Below are positions 52,719-62,222 of a DNA stretch of 64,000 nt, in pieces. The DNA comes from Riemerella columbina (lineage in GTDB: Bacteria; Bacteroidota; Bacteroidia; Flavobacteriales; Weeksellaceae). The notes beneath the pieces are model-generated. The model made no database searches and was not told the DNA's origin. It saw nothing but the letters and a program-made list of their open reading frames with translations. The position numbers and the translations under genes are program-made. Location: assembly GCF_030517065.1 (NCBI RefSeq), contig NZ_CP103950.1, forward strand, positions 1,612,001 to 1,676,000, written 5' to 3'. The first letter of the stretch is position 1. Every line of letters starts with the position of its first letter.

Positions 52719-54551
52719 TTATGCCTCTTCATCCAACCAATGGTCTTCCTCAAAGGAGATATTGTCATCTGCCAAAAGGCGAGCCTCACGCTCCAAAGAT
52801 TCTTTGATGGTAAAGGTGGTATCGCTATCAATATCTTGTCGCGCCAAACGCACGGTAGAGTCTTTATCTATCGCCACAAACCTATTGGCTAAGCGGCGTG
52901 CAGCGTATTTTCTAAACCCTGATGCGTGCAGAATGTCCACACCCATATTCACCGCCGTTTCCAAAGTTTCTCTATAAATATGCTCCACGCCATCATTGAT
53001 GAATTCATAGGCGTCAAAACGGTTTCTGGCTCTCACAAATATTTTAAGATGCGGGAAATGCCGCTTGGCGAGTTGGATCAAGAATTTATTCCCCTCGGGG
53101 TCATCTAAGCACAGCACCAAAATCTCCGCTTGCTCGGCACCTGCCACCCGTAGAATTTCCAAGCGGCGGGCATCGCCATAATACACCTGAAAGCCCTGTT
53201 GCCGAAGAATATTCACCCTGTTAGAATCATTATCGAGAATGGTTGCCTTAACCCCACTGATTTTCAATAAACGCCCTACGGTACTTCCAAAATGCCCAAA
53301 ACCCACGATGATAATTTTCTTCTGCCTGAGTTGTTCCAAATTAAAATCCGTAGTGTCTTCCTCTTGTTTGACATTGAAATTAGGGGCTATAATCCTCTCA
53401 TTCAGTAGCAATAGAAAAGGTGTGCTCATCATAGAAATCGCCACAACGGAGACCATTTGCGAGCTTTCCACATCGGTTAATAGGTATAATTTTGTGGCAA
53501 AAGTGATGATGACAAATGCAAACTCTCCAACCTGAGACATTCCAAAAGCATAGAGGAAATTTTGGTCGTTGCTCATCTTAAATAAACGCCCTACCACAAA
53601 GAGTACCAAGAACTTAACTATGATAATCATCATCACCATTGAAAAGATGAACATAGGATCTTGGCGGATTATATCAAAATTGATGGTAGAGCCCACGCTC
53701 ACAAAAAACACTGCCAACAGCAATCCTTTGAAGGGGTCTATCTGGCTCTCCAATTCGTGTCTGAACTCGCTATTCGCTAACATAACACCAGCCAAAAAAG
53801 CCCCTAATGCTGGGCTTAGCCCTGCGATAATCATCAGTTCTGATACGCCCACAAGTAGGAATAAGGAAGAGGCTGTAAGGAGCTCATTCATTCCGCTGCG
53901 GGAGACATAGCGGAGGAACGGCACGAACACATATCGCCCCAAAAGAATCAGCACACCCACACCTAATATCACGGAAAAAGGCTGCAGCCAATCGGGAAGA
54001 TAGGTGATCAAAAGGGCTTCGTTCTCTGATTGTCCAGATGCCGAGAGCATCGGCAAGAGTGCCAGTATCGGGATTACGGCAATATCTTGAAATAATAAAG
54101 TAGAAAATGAGGCTTCGCCAGAAACGGTATTAAAGAGGTTCTTTTCTTTTAAAGTTTGTAGAACGATGGCTGTGGAGGACATCGCGAAAGCCAAGGAAAT
54201 CACCAAATTAGGTGTGGTAGCCCAACCTGAAGCATAGAGAATCAGATAAACCAGCGTAAAGGTCAGCGCCAATTGCGAAAAGCCTAAGCCTAAAATGCTC
54301 CGCCGCATCGCCCAAAATTTACGCGGTTCCAACTCTAAACCAATGATAAAGAGCAACATCACCACGCCAAATTCTGTGCTATGCATCACATCTTGGGCAT
54401 TTCCTGTTAGTTTCAAAACAAAAGGTCCCACCAAAATCCCACCAATAATGTAGCCAATAACCGAGCTAAACCCCAATTTCCGCACGATAGGCACCAAAGT
54501 GATGGCAGCGCCCAAATAAACTAAAGCTATCGTAAATATCCCCTCCGACAT
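52719..54551 (-). CDS. Kef-type potassium:proton antiporter (CPA2 family)
   Basis: A 610-residue inner-membrane antiporter. About twelve hydrophobic segments (residues 1-375) include IGYIIGGILVGPFVLKL and GLSPALGAFLAGVMLANSEF; the QDIAVIPILALLP stretch holds the family's ion-binding region. A cytoplasmic TrkA-N/RCK nucleotide-binding domain follows (about 405-520) with KIIIVGFGHFGSTVGRLL and DARRLEILRVAGAEQAEILV. In E. coli KefB/KefC protect against electrophiles by potassium loss and acidification and need the ancillary flavoproteins KefG/KefF; here such a partner gene lies one base upstream. Confidence 0.92.
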   Translation of the reverse strand: MSEGIFTIALVYLGAAITLVPIVRKLGFSSVIGYIIGGILVGPFVLKLTGNAQDVMHSTEFGVVMLLFIIGLELEPRKFWAMRRSILGLGFSQLALTFTLVYLILYASGWATTPNLVISLAFAMSSTAIVLQTLKEKNLFNTVSGEASFSTLLFQDIAVIPILALLPMLSASGQSENEALLITYLPDWLQPFSVILGVGVLILLGRYVFVPFLRYVSRSGMNELLTASSLFLLVGVSELMIIAGLSPALGAFLAGVMLANSEFRHELESQIDPFKGLLLAVFFVSVGSTINFDIIRQDPMFIFSMVMMIIIVKFLVLFVVGRLFKMSNDQNFLYAFGMSQVGEFAFVIITFATKLYLLTDVESSQMVSVVAISMMSTPFLLLLNERIIAPNFNVKQEEDTTDFNLEQLRQKKIIIVGFGHFGSTVGRLLKISGVKATILDNDSNRVNILRQQGFQVYYGDARRLEILRVAGAEQAEILVLCLDDPEGNKFLIQLAKRHFPHLKIFVRARNRFDAYEFINDGVEHIYRETLETAVNMGVDILHASGFRKYAARRLANRFVAIDKDSTVRLARQDIDSDTTFTIKESLEREARLLADDNISFEEDHWLDEEA

Positions 54552-54552
54552 T

Positions 54553-55078
54553 TCAATTAGAATTTATAAATTGTTGAATTAAAGTTTTTACCTCACCCAC
54601 ATAGTGCTGATCTTTCTGTTTGGCGGTATAAATGGGAATCATCCTCTCCACGCGCACGCCCGTCAGTTCCAAGCTCTTTGCCAACGGCGCCAAATAGTTT
54701 TCTAATGGATATTGGTACATCCCTTCTGGACTAAACGCCGCCTCCGAGCCGCCCGTGGTCACCACAATCAGGGCGCGTTTGTCTTTCAGCGGACTATCTT
54801 GAAGTTTGTTCAGCCAGCGCATATCTAAAACCTCGCTGAGCCATAAGCTAAGCAAAGGCGGCACACTCAACCATATCAAAGGGAAATGAAACACAATTTT
54901 ATCATAAGCTTTTATCCGCTTGCGCTCCCCTAAACGCCGCAATGTGGAAGTCTGGGTATTCCTCATATAAATCTCGGAATGTGAGTCCCTCCACCCCTTG
55001 ATAAACCTCTATCACTTGGGCGTTAAACACCGAATGTTCCAAAAAAGGATGGGCAAAAAGCACTAATGTTTTTTTCAA
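54553..55078 (-). pseudogene. KefF/KefG-like NAD(P)H oxidoreductase, frameshifted
   Basis: A flavodoxin-2 fold protein, ancillary partner of the Kef antiporter. The C-terminal 125 or so residues (YDKIVFHFPLIWLS, VVTTGGSEAAFSPEG) lie in one frame (54966-54553), but the N-terminal part (KKTLVLFAHPFLEHSVFNAQ to LYEEYPDFHIAAF) is in another, from a TTG at 55078. One surplus base, most simply in the GGGG run at 54927-54930, joins them as FHIAAFRERKRIKAYDKIVF; the whole would then be 174 residues, the usual length. There is no ATG at the start. As it stands the product would stop early, so the gene is probably inactive unless the base is a sequencing error. Confidence 0.75.
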
Positions 55079-55094
55079 GAATCAATATTTTGCG

Positions 55095-55102
55095 TAAAGA
55101 TA
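55095..55102 (-). promoter_or_regulatory. Possible -7 element of the kefG-like gene
   Basis: On the - strand TATCTTTA, one base off TAnnTTTG, lies 16 bases before the TTG start. TTGG sits 19 bases further upstream. Confidence 0.4.
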
Positions 55103-55154
55103 TAAAAATAAATTGAGCACGCCAATAGCCTGCCTTTCATCAGAAGATAAAAAT

Positions 55155-55165
55155 GGGGGGGGGGG
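55155..55165 (+). repeat. G11 homopolymer tract
   Basis: Eleven consecutive G (C on the - strand) in an otherwise AT-rich gap between the diverging kefG-like gene and rnpB, about 28 bases before the -33 region of rnpB. Confidence 0.9.
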
Positions 55166-55192
55166 TTCTTTTTATTGAAGCCTGCATCGGAA

Positions 55193-55223
55193 TTTTTCAT
55201 TGAGAAAAAAAGGCTTATCTTTG
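55193..55223 (+). promoter_or_regulatory. Flavobacterial promoter of rnpB
   Basis: TTTT (55193-55196), 19 bases, then TATCTTTG (55216-55223). Position 55230, seven bases on, is where the first helix of the RNA begins. Confidence 0.7.
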
Positions 55224-55229
55224 CGGCTT

Positions 55230-55536
55230 GATAACAAGAGTGGCTTGTTGCTTTGTGCCAGACACAAAGAGGAAAGTCCGGACACCATAGGGCAGCATAG
55301 CGGCTAACCGCCGTCCGTAGTGATACGAGGACCAGTGCAACAGAAAGCAAGTACAGTTAGGCTGTAGTGAAATCAGGTAAACTCTATGCGGTGCAATGCT
55401 AAGTATATCGGCAACCAAGGGTAGCCCGCCCAATGCCGAGGGGTAAGCAGCTCAAGCAAGGCAGCAATGCCTCTGCGTAGATAAATAACAAGCACCCCTT
55501 TTGGGGTACAGAATCCGGCTTATAGCTTTTGTTATC
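55230..55536 (+). ncRNA. rnpB: RNase P RNA
   Basis: The catalytic RNA that trims tRNA 5' ends. The universally conserved 5' core GAGGAAAGTCCGGACACC is at 55269-55286, the ACAGAAA block of the P4/P10 region at 55340-55346, and the 3' core ACAGAATCCGGCTTATAG at 55508-55525. The ends pair: GATAACAA (55230-55237) with the GTTATC at 55531-55536. Length of about 307 bases is short for a type A RNA. Small open frames that cross it on the - strand are not genes. Ends are estimated to within a few bases. Confidence 0.95.
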
Positions 55537-55544
55537 TTTTAACC

Positions 55545-55579
55545 AAAAACCACCGAAACGCTATGTAACGGTGGTTTTT
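55545..55579. terminator. Bidirectional terminator between rnpB and xth
   Basis: AAAAACCACCG and CGGTGGTTTTT form an 11-bp perfect stem with a 13-base loop, serving both converging units. Confidence 0.88.
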
Positions 55580-55603
55580 ATTTTTATTGATGCCTTGCCA
55601 ATT

Positions 55604-56362
55604 TTATAAGCCTACCAATACGGGACAATGGTCAGAATGGTAAACCTCGCTGAGGATCACACCTCTTTTTAAGCGTTCTTTGAGGGATTCTGCCACAAAA
55701 TGGTAATCCAAACGCCAGCCTTTGTTCCTCGCTCTGGCATTCTGCCGATAACTCCACCACGAATAATGGTTGGGTTCATCATTAAAAAATCTAAAACTGT
55801 CAATCAGCCCACATTCTGCCATAAAGTCTGTCATCCACTGGCGTTCTATGGGTAAAAAGCCCGAAACATTTTTCAGTCGCACAGGATCGTGGATATCTAT
55901 CGCTTGGTGACAAATATTAAAATCCCCAGAGATAATGAGGTTGGGAATGCTTTTTCTTAAAGTTTTGATGTAGTCCAAAAAGTCATAACAAAACTGCATT
56001 TTAAAATCCAAGCGCTCTATATTAGATGCCGAAGGCACATAAACGGAAATCACGGAGCAATCCTCAAAATCGGCGCGGATAATTCTACCTTCCCTATCGT
56101 AAGCGTCTATACCGCAACCGTATTCTATACGTTTCGGCTCTATTTTCGCGGCGATGCCTACACCGCTGTAACCTTTTCTCTCCGCTGAAAACCAATAATT
56201 ATGGTAGCCTGCCTCTTCTATTTTGGTGGTTTCTATTTGCTCTGGGCTGGCTTTGCTCTCTTGAAAACAAATGACCTCTGGCGCCGCTATGGTCAGCCAA
56301 TCTAAAAGTCCTTTATTAAAAGCTGCACGGATGCCATTAACATTATAAGATATAATCTGCAT
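55604..56362 (-). CDS. xth: Exodeoxyribonuclease III/AP endonuclease
   Basis: A 252-residue DNA repair nuclease of the exonuclease III family acting at abasic sites. Motifs are ISYNVNGIRAAFNKG (Asn near residue 7), VICFQESKASPEQ (metal Glu near 35), VYVPSAS, LIISGDFNICH (Asp and Asn near 144-146), RLDYHFVAES (about 219-228) and YHSDHCPVLV with the catalytic Asp-His at the end. Length is normal. It lies 17 bases behind dusB and ends before a bidirectional terminator. Confidence 0.95.
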   Translation of the reverse strand: MQIISYNVNGIRAAFNKGLLDWLTIAAPEVICFQESKASPEQIETTKIEEAGYHNYWFSAERKGYSGVGIAAKIEPKRIEYGCGIDAYDREGRIIRADFEDCSVISVYVPSASNIERLDFKMQFCYDFLDYIKTLRKSIPNLIISGDFNICHQAIDIHDPVRLKNVSGFLPIERQWMTDFMAECGLIDSFRFFNDEPNHYSWWSYRQNARARNKGWRLDYHFVAESLKERLKRGVILSEVYHSDHCPVLVGL

Positions 56363-56379
56363 AGTGGATGTCTTATGGT

Positions 56380-57381
56380 TTATACTGAAGGCGTTATGGT
56401 GCTGAAGTCCATTTCTTCTTTAATCTCCTTGATGAGTTGCTCCATTTCTGCCAAACTTAGAATTTCTAAAAAGCGCTTGCGGTATTCCTTAAAGTGGGGA
56501 ATGCCTCGGAAATAGTTGCTGTAATGTTGCCTCATTTCTATCAAGCCTAAGCGCTCGCCTTTCCATTCGGCACTCCACTCCGCATGGTGCCTTACGGCGG
56601 TCAGGCGGTCTGCCATAGTAGGCGGCGGTAGCAACTCCCCCGTAGCGAAGAAATGTTTGATTTCGTTAAAAATCCAAGGGTAGCCAATGGCAGCACGCCC
56701 TATCATCACGCCATCGCAAGCATATTTTTGTCTATACTCCAAAGCTTTTTGAGGCGAATCTATATCGCCATTACCAAAGATTGGAATTTCTATATTAGGG
56801 TTTTGTTTGATGCGCGAGATGTGCTCCCAATCAGCCTCGCCTTTGTACATTTGGGCGCGCGTTCTGGCGTGGATGGTCAAGGCTTTGATGCCTGTTTCTT
56901 GCAAGCGTTCTGCCACTTCATCAATGTTGATGTGCTCCGTATCCCAACCGAGGCGGGTTTTAACCGTGACTGGCAAATGCGTGGAGCTGACCACCGCTTT
57001 GGTGAGCCTCACCATTAAATCTATATCTTTGAGCACGCCTGCCCCAGCGCCCTTAGACACCACTTTTTTAACAGGACAGCCAAAGTTGATGTCTACCAAA
57101 TCGGGGGCTACGGTTTCTACAATCTTGGCAGAGAGGGACATCGCTTCCTCATCGCCTCCAAAAATCTGAATGCCGACAGGTCTTTCGTAATCAAAAATGT
57201 CTAATTTCTGTTTAGATTTTATGGCATCTCTGATCAACCCCTCTGAGGAGATGAACTCCGAGTACATCATATCTGCGCCCTGTTGCTTGCACAACCGCCG
57301 AAATGGGGGGTCGCTCACATCTTCCATAGGTGCCAGCAATAGCGGAAATTCTGGCAATTCTATACGCCCTATTTTTATCAT
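56380..57381 (-). CDS. dusB: tRNA-dihydrouridine synthase (DusB family)
   Basis: A 333-residue FMN enzyme that reduces uridines in tRNA. It has LLAPMEDVSDPPFRRLC (FMN site, about residues 15-31), VDINFGCPVKKVVSKGAGA with the catalytic Cys (about 93-111), TVKTRLGW, LTIHARTRAQMYKG and FGNGDIDSP. The start at 57381 (MIKIGRIELP) is preferred to an ATG 39 bases upstream (57420), since a TATCTTTG box would lie within the longer reading, ending only four bases before 57381. xth follows. Confidence 0.93.
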   Translation of the reverse strand: MIKIGRIELPEFPLLLAPMEDVSDPPFRRLCKQQGADMMYSEFISSEGLIRDAIKSKQKLDIFDYERPVGIQIFGGDEEAMSLSAKIVETVAPDLVDINFGCPVKKVVSKGAGAGVLKDIDLMVRLTKAVVSSTHLPVTVKTRLGWDTEHINIDEVAERLQETGIKALTIHARTRAQMYKGEADWEHISRIKQNPNIEIPIFGNGDIDSPQKALEYRQKYACDGVMIGRAAIGYPWIFNEIKHFFATGELLPPPTMADRLTAVRHHAEWSAEWKGERLGLIEMRQHYSNYFRGIPHFKEYRKRFLEILSLAEMEQLIKEIKEEMDFSTITPSV

Positions 57382-57385
57382 TCTG

Positions 57386-57393
57386 CAAAGATA
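57386..57393 (-). promoter_or_regulatory. -7 element directly before dusB (leaderless arrangement)
   Basis: On the - strand TATCTTTG ends four bases (CAGA) before the ATG at 57381, as at hemN and the SAM hydrolase gene. Confidence 0.55.
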
Positions 57394-57464
57394 TGATTTT
57401 TTACGCTTTTCTTTGTGCAACTAAATATTTCTATAAATAAAAGTGTATTTCCACAAAAATATCC

Positions 57465-57505
57465 AAAAAAAATTCTCAGCCCTGTGAGGACTGAGAATTT
57501 TTTTA
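57465..57505 (-). terminator. Terminator of the rpoB-rpoC-DUF3467 operon
   Basis: AAAAATTCTCAG and CTGAGAATTTTT form a 12-bp stem around an 11-base loop, 20 bases after the DUF3467 stop codon; T-rich on the - strand side. Confidence 0.88.
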
Positions 57506-57524
57506 AATATAAAGTGATAAGGTC

Positions 57525-57833
57525 TTACGCTTGTGGGGCATTGTTACCGCCAAGAACGAAAGGCTCTACTTCTTTAATTTCTCCAAACTGTTGCTCGTAG
57601 TTTGCAATGTTTTGCTGAAGCGCGTTAAGCACTCTCTTAGCATGTAGCGGTGCTAAGATCACTCTTGATCTTACTTTAGCTTGCTGTACTCCTGGCATAA
57701 GCTGGATAAAGTCTAATACAAACTCTGATGGCGAGTGGTTAACTAATGCTAAATTAGCATAAACACCTGCTGCTACTACTTCATTCAATTCAATGTTGAT
57801 GTTGTTTGGATCTTGGTTTTGATTGTTGTCCAT
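57525..57833 (-). CDS. DUF3467-domain protein
   Basis: A 102-residue small protein. After an Asn/Gln-rich start it matches DUF3467: ELNEVVAAGVYANLALVNHS, EFVLDFIQLMPGV, VRSRVILAPLHAKRVLNALQ (about residues 55-75) and the end FGEIKEVEPF. The function is unknown. It is the third gene of the rpoB-rpoC unit, 81 bases after rpoC, a placement I know from other Bacteroidota, which suggests a basic cellular role. Confidence 0.88.
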   Translation of the reverse strand: MDNNQNQDPNNINIELNEVVAAGVYANLALVNHSPSEFVLDFIQLMPGVQQAKVRSRVILAPLHAKRVLNALQQNIANYEQQFGEIKEVEPFVLGGNNAPQA

Positions 57834-57914
57834 AATTTTATTTTTTAATTTTGAAAATTTGAAAGGCTAAAAATACAAATATTCTTTAACCTTTCAAACT
57901 TTCGGGTTATTATT

Positions 57915-60900
57915 TTAGTTTAAATCTTCAAACTCTTTGTTAGAGCCTACGATAAAGCTCTGATAATCTTTAAGTCCCGTACCTGCAGGAATTCTGTGTC
58001 CTACGATAACATTTTCTTTAAGACCGTTCAGTGCATCTACCTTACCAGATACTGCTGCCTCGTTAAGCACCTTCGTGGTTTCTTGGAACGATGCTGCCGA
58101 CATAAACGACTTGGTCTGCAATGCCGCTCTGGTAATCCCTTGTAATACAGGATGTGCCGTTGCAGTAAGCGCCTCACGAACTTCTACCAGTTTCAGATCT
58201 TCACGCTTCAGCTTAGAGTTTTCATCTCTCAACTCTCTTGCTGTAATCATTTGACCAGCTTTCAGTTCTTGAGAGTCTCCAGGGTCGGTTACGACTTTCA
58301 TTCCGAATACTCTTTCGTTTTCTTGGATGAAGTCTAACTTGTGCTCTAAGCTGCCTTCTAAGAATTGAGTATCACCACCATCTACAATTTCTACTTTGGT
58401 CATCATCTGTCTTACAATGATTTCAAAGTGTTTGTCATCAATTTTTACCCCTTGTAGACGGTAAACTTCCTGAATTTCATTCACCAAATACTCTTGTACG
58501 GCGGTAGGGCCTTTAATCGCTAAGATGTCGTTCGGCGTAACAGAACCATCAGAAAGTGGTGCTCCCGCCTTCACGAAGTCGTTTTCTTGAACCAAAATCT
58601 GGTTAGATAGTTTAACGAGATATTTCTTAATTTCTCCCGTTTTAGACTCCACGATGAGCTCACGGTTACCTCTCTTGATTTTACCGTAAGATACCACCCC
58701 ATCAATCTCCGTTACTACGGCAGGGTTAGAAGGGTTTCTGGCTTCAAAGAGTTCGGTTACCCTTGGAAGACCACCAGTGATATCCCCTGCTTTCGCTGAT
58801 TTTCTTGGGATTTTAATCAAGATTTTACCTGCTTTAATCTTCTCGCCATCGTTAACCATTAAGTGGGCGCCCACTGGCAAGTTGTAAGATTTCTGCTCTA
58901 CGCCTTTGGAATCTACCACTCTAAGTGTAGGTACGGCTTTTTTATTTCTTGATTCGGAGATTACTTTTTCCTCAAATCCTGTTTGTTCATCAATTTCAAG
59001 TTGGAAAGATACCCCTTTAATGATGTCTTCGTACTCTACTTTACCTGAAGTTTCGGCAATAATTACCGCGTTATAAGGATCCCACTTCGCAATGAGGTCT
59101 CCTTTTTTCACTTTGTCCCCAGGTTTTACAGATAAGATGGAACCATAAGGTACATTCGCAACCATAATTGGTGTTCTGTTGGCATTATCTGCTACCAAAC
59201 GGAATTCCGTAGAACGCGATACCACGATTTCTGCCTTGTTGCCTTCTTCGTCTTCGGAAGTAATGGTTCTTACCTCGTCCATCTCCACGATACCATCTCT
59301 TTTGGCAACGATGGAAGGATTTTCTGAGACATTCCCCGCAGTACCCCCTTGGTGGAAGGTTCTCAAAGTCAGCTGAGTACCAGGCTCCCCAATGGATTGT
59401 GCCGCGATAACGCCCACAGCTTCTCCCATATGGATCATCTTGCCAGTGGCTAAGTTTCTACCGTAACACTTAGCACAGATGCCTCGCTTAGACTCACAAG
59501 TGAGCGGCGAACGAACTTCCACAGATTCTATACCTGCGTCTTCTATTTTCTTCGCTAAATCTTCATCAATTAGGGCATCTGCCTCTACGATGATGTTATC
59601 GTTTTCTGGGTCATAAATATCGTGAAGAGAAATTCTACCTAAAATTCTTTCAGATAGTTTTTCTACAATTTCATCATTTTTCTTAAGCGGCGTTACTTCT
59701 ACACCTCTTAGTGTACCACAGTCATCTTCGGTAATGATGACATCTTGTGCCACATCCACCAATCTTCTGGTGAGGTACCCCGCATCTGCCGTTTTAAGGG
59801 CGGTATCCGCAAGACCTTTACGCGCACCGTGGGTAGAGATAAAGTACTCCAAGATGGAAAGCCCCTCTTTAAAGTTGGCTACAATAGGGTTTTCAATAAT
59901 CTCTGCCCCTACGGAACCTGCTTTTTGAGGTTTTGCCATCAAACCACGCATCCCTGAAAGCTGGCGGATCTGCTCTTTGGAACCCCTCGCTCCAGAATCC
60001 AACATCATATATACCGAGTTGAAGCCGCCTTGGTCGGTTTTCATTCGGCTCATAATCATCTCGGTGAGGTTGGCATTGGTATTGGTCCAGACATCAATCA
60101 CTTGGTTATAACGCTCTGTATCTGTGATAAGCCCCATATTATAGTTGGCTTTAATCTCATCTACGCTCTCTACGGCATTACCAATCATTGTTCTTTTTTC
60201 TTCTGGCACCACAATATCTGCAAGGCTGAAGGAAAGACCACCTTTAAAGGCGTTGGTATAACCTAAATCTTTCATTCTATCCAAGAATTTAACCGTGGTT
60301 GGGAAGTCGGTTTCTGCCAAGATTTTACCGATGACATTTCTCAATGATTTCTTCGTTAAAAGCTCATTGATGTATCCGATTTCTTCTGGTACAATTTGGT
60401 TAAATAAAATTCTACCTACAGTGGTTTCTATGAGTTTGGTTACTAAAATACCGTTCTCTTTTACTGGGAGTTTACACTTCACTTTGGCATTGAGGGAAGC
60501 TCTACCTTCGTTGTAAGCAATTTCTGCTTCTTCTGGAGAGTAGAATACCAGCCCTTCGCCTTTCACCTTGTGGTCTTCGGTAGAGTGGGCTTCTTTAGTC
60601 ATAAAATAAAGCCCCAATACCATGTCCTGAGATGGTACCGTAATTGGCGAGCCGTTGGCAGGGTTCAAAATGTTCTGAGAACCGAGCATCAAAAGTTGTG
60701 CTTCCAAAATCGCCTCTGGCCCGAGTGGCAAGTGCACCGCCATCTGGTCACCATCGAAGTCGGCGTTAAAAGCCGTGGTTACCAATGGGTGGAGCTGGAT
60801 GGCTTTCCCTTCGATCATCTTTGGTTGGAACGCTTGGATCCCCAAACGGTGGAGGGTAGGCGCTCTGTTGAGAAGTACGGGGTGTCCTTTCATTACATTT

Positions 60901-62180
60901 TCAAGGATGTCGTACACCACAGGTTCTTTTCTATCGATGATTCTCTTTGCCGATTTTACAGTTTTTACAATCCCTCTTTCAATCAATTTTCTGATGATAA
61001 ATGGTTTGTAAAGTTCGGCGGCCATATCTTTAGGGATACCGCATTCGTGGAGTTCCAAAGTTGGTCCTACCACAATTACGGAACGCGCAGAGTAGTCCAC
61101 CCTTTTCCCTAAGAGGTTCTGACGGAAACGCCCTTGTTTTCCTTTTAAAGAATCGGATAATGATTTTAATGGTCTGTTGCTCTCGGATTTTACCGCTGAT
61201 GATTTTCTGGTGTTATCAAATAATGAATCTACCGCTTCTTGAAGCATACGCTTCTCGTTTCTTAAAATCACCTCTGGGGCTTTGATTTCAAGAAGTCTTT
61301 TCAGACGGTTGTTTCTAATGATGACTCTTCGGTATAGGTCATTTAAATCCGAAGTGGCGAAACGCCCACCATCTAACGGCACCAATGGTCTAAGCTCTGG
61401 CGGGATTACCGGTAGCACACGCATCACCATCCACTCTGGGCGGTTGATCATACGGGTGTTGGCATCTCTAAGGGCTTCTACCACGGAGAGTCTTTTGAGG
61501 GCTTCGGTTCTTCTTTGTTTAGAAGTTTCGTTGTGTGCCTTGTGTCTTAAATCATAAGAGAGTTGGTCTAAATCAATTCTTCTAAGAAGCTCCTCTATGG
61601 CTTCTGCACCCATTTTAGCTACAAACTTGTTAGGGTCAGAATCATCAAGGTATTGGTTTTCTACTGGCAGGGTTTCTAAAATGTCTAAATATTCTTCTTC
61701 TGTTAAGAATTCCATTTCTTCAAAATCAGAACCGTCTGCTTTTTTAGCGATACCTTGTTGGATAACGACATATCTTTCATAATAGATAATCATATCCAAT
61801 TTTTTAGATGGTAATCCTAAAAGATAACCTATTTTGTTTGGTAAAGAGCGGAAATACCAAATATGTGCTACTGGCACCACCAAGTTGATATGCCCGATGC
61901 GCTCTCTACGCACTTTTTTCTCTGTCACCTCTACCCCACAGCGGTCACACACGATACCTTTGTAACGGATACGTTTGTATTTTCCGCAGGCACATTCGTA
62001 ATCCTTAACGGGACCGAATATTTTCTCGCAGAAAAGTCCATCCCTTTCTGGTTTGTGGGTACGGTAGTTGATCGTTTCTGGTTTTAGAACCTCTCCTCTT
62101 GATTCTTGTAAAATAGACTCTGGTGAGGCTAAACCGATTGAGATTTTATTAAATCTACTTGTTTTATTTTTATTTGACAT
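57915..62180 (-). CDS. rpoC: RNA polymerase beta' subunit
   Basis: A 1421-residue subunit of RNA polymerase. The N-terminal zinc ribbon has [20 protein letters not shown] (Cys about 64-81); the active-site loop [18 protein letters not shown] (about 462-480) contains the three metal-binding Asp; the second zinc site is in CDCGTLRG-like [12 protein letters not shown] and [16 protein letters not shown]; the trigger loop region [16 protein letters not shown] follows. The end [15 protein letters not shown] is typical of the family. It lies 42 bases behind rpoB. Confidence 0.98.
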   Translation of the reverse strand: MSNKNKTSRFNKISIGLASPESILQESRGEVLKPETINYRTHKPERDGLFCEKIFGPVKDYECACGKYKRIRYKGIVCDRCGVEVTEKKVRRERIGHINLVVPVAHIWYFRSLPNKIGYLLGLPSKKLDMIIYYERYVVIQQGIAKKADGSDFEEMEFLTEEEYLDILETLPVENQYLDDSDPNKFVAKMGAEAIEELLRRIDLDQLSYDLRHKAHNETSKQRRTEALKRLSVVEALRDANTRMINRPEWMVMRVLPVIPPELRPLVPLDGGRFATSDLNDLYRRVIIRNNRLKRLLEIKAPEVILRNEKRMLQEAVDSLFDNTRKSSAVKSESNRPLKSLSDSLKGKQGRFRQNLLGKRVDYSARSVIVVGPTLELHECGIPKDMAAELYKPFIIRKLIERGIVKTVKSAKRIIDRKEPVVYDILENVMKGHPVLLNRAPTLHRLGIQAFQPKMIEGKAIQLHPLVTTAFNADFDGDQMAVHLPLGPEAILEAQLLMLGSQNILNPANGSPITVPSQDMVLGLYFMTKEAHSTEDHKVKGEGLVFYSPEEAEIAYNEGRASLNAKVKCKLPVKENGILVTKLIETTVGRILFNQIVPEEIGYINELLTKKSLRNVIGKILAETDFPTTVKFLDRMKDLGYTNAFKGGLSFSLADIVVPEEKRTMIGNAVESVDEIKANYNMGLITDTERYNQVIDVWTNTNANLTEMIMSRMKTDQGGFNSVYMMLDSGARGSKEQIRQLSGMRGLMAKPQKAGSVGAEIIENPIVANFKEGLSILEYFISTHGARKGLADTALKTADAGYLTRRLVDVAQDVIITEDDCGTLRGVEVTPLKKNDEIVEKLSERILGRISLHDIYDPENDNIIVEADALIDEDLAKKIEDAGIESVEVRSPLTCESKRGICAKCYGRNLATGKMIHMGEAVGVIAAQSIGEPGTQLTLRTFHQGGTAGNVSENPSIVAKRDGIVEMDEVRTITSEDEEGNKAEIVVSRSTEFRLVADNANRTPIMVANVPYGSILSVKPGDKVKKGDLIAKWDPYNAVIIAETSGKVEYEDIIKGVSFQLEIDEQTGFEEKVISESRNKKAVPTLRVVDSKGVEQKSYNLPVGAHLMVNDGEKIKAGKILIKIPRKSAKAGDITGGLPRVTELFEARNPSNPAVVTEIDGVVSYGKIKRGNRELIVESKTGEIKKYLVKLSNQILVQENDFVKAGAPLSDGSVTPNDILAIKGPTAVQEYLVNEIQEVYRLQGVKIDDKHFEIIVRQMMTKVEIVDGGDTQFLEGSLEHKLDFIQENERVFGMKVVTDPGDSQELKAGQMITARELRDENSKLKREDLKLVEVREALTATAHPVLQGITRAALQTKSFMSAASFQETTKVLNEAAVSGKVDALNGLKENVIVGHRIPAGTGLKDYQSFIVGSNKEFEDLN

Positions 62181-62222
62181 TAGTTTAGATTTTAGATTTT
62201 TAGACTTTCAAATTCGAAAAAA

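Noticed and set aside
55075-55433. Two small frames on the - strand across rnpB
   Set aside because: They cover the conserved core of RNase P RNA and resemble no protein family.
60570-61112. 180-residue frame opposite rpoC
   Set aside because: It is the mirror of strongly conserved rpoC codons, with no promoter or recognisable domain.
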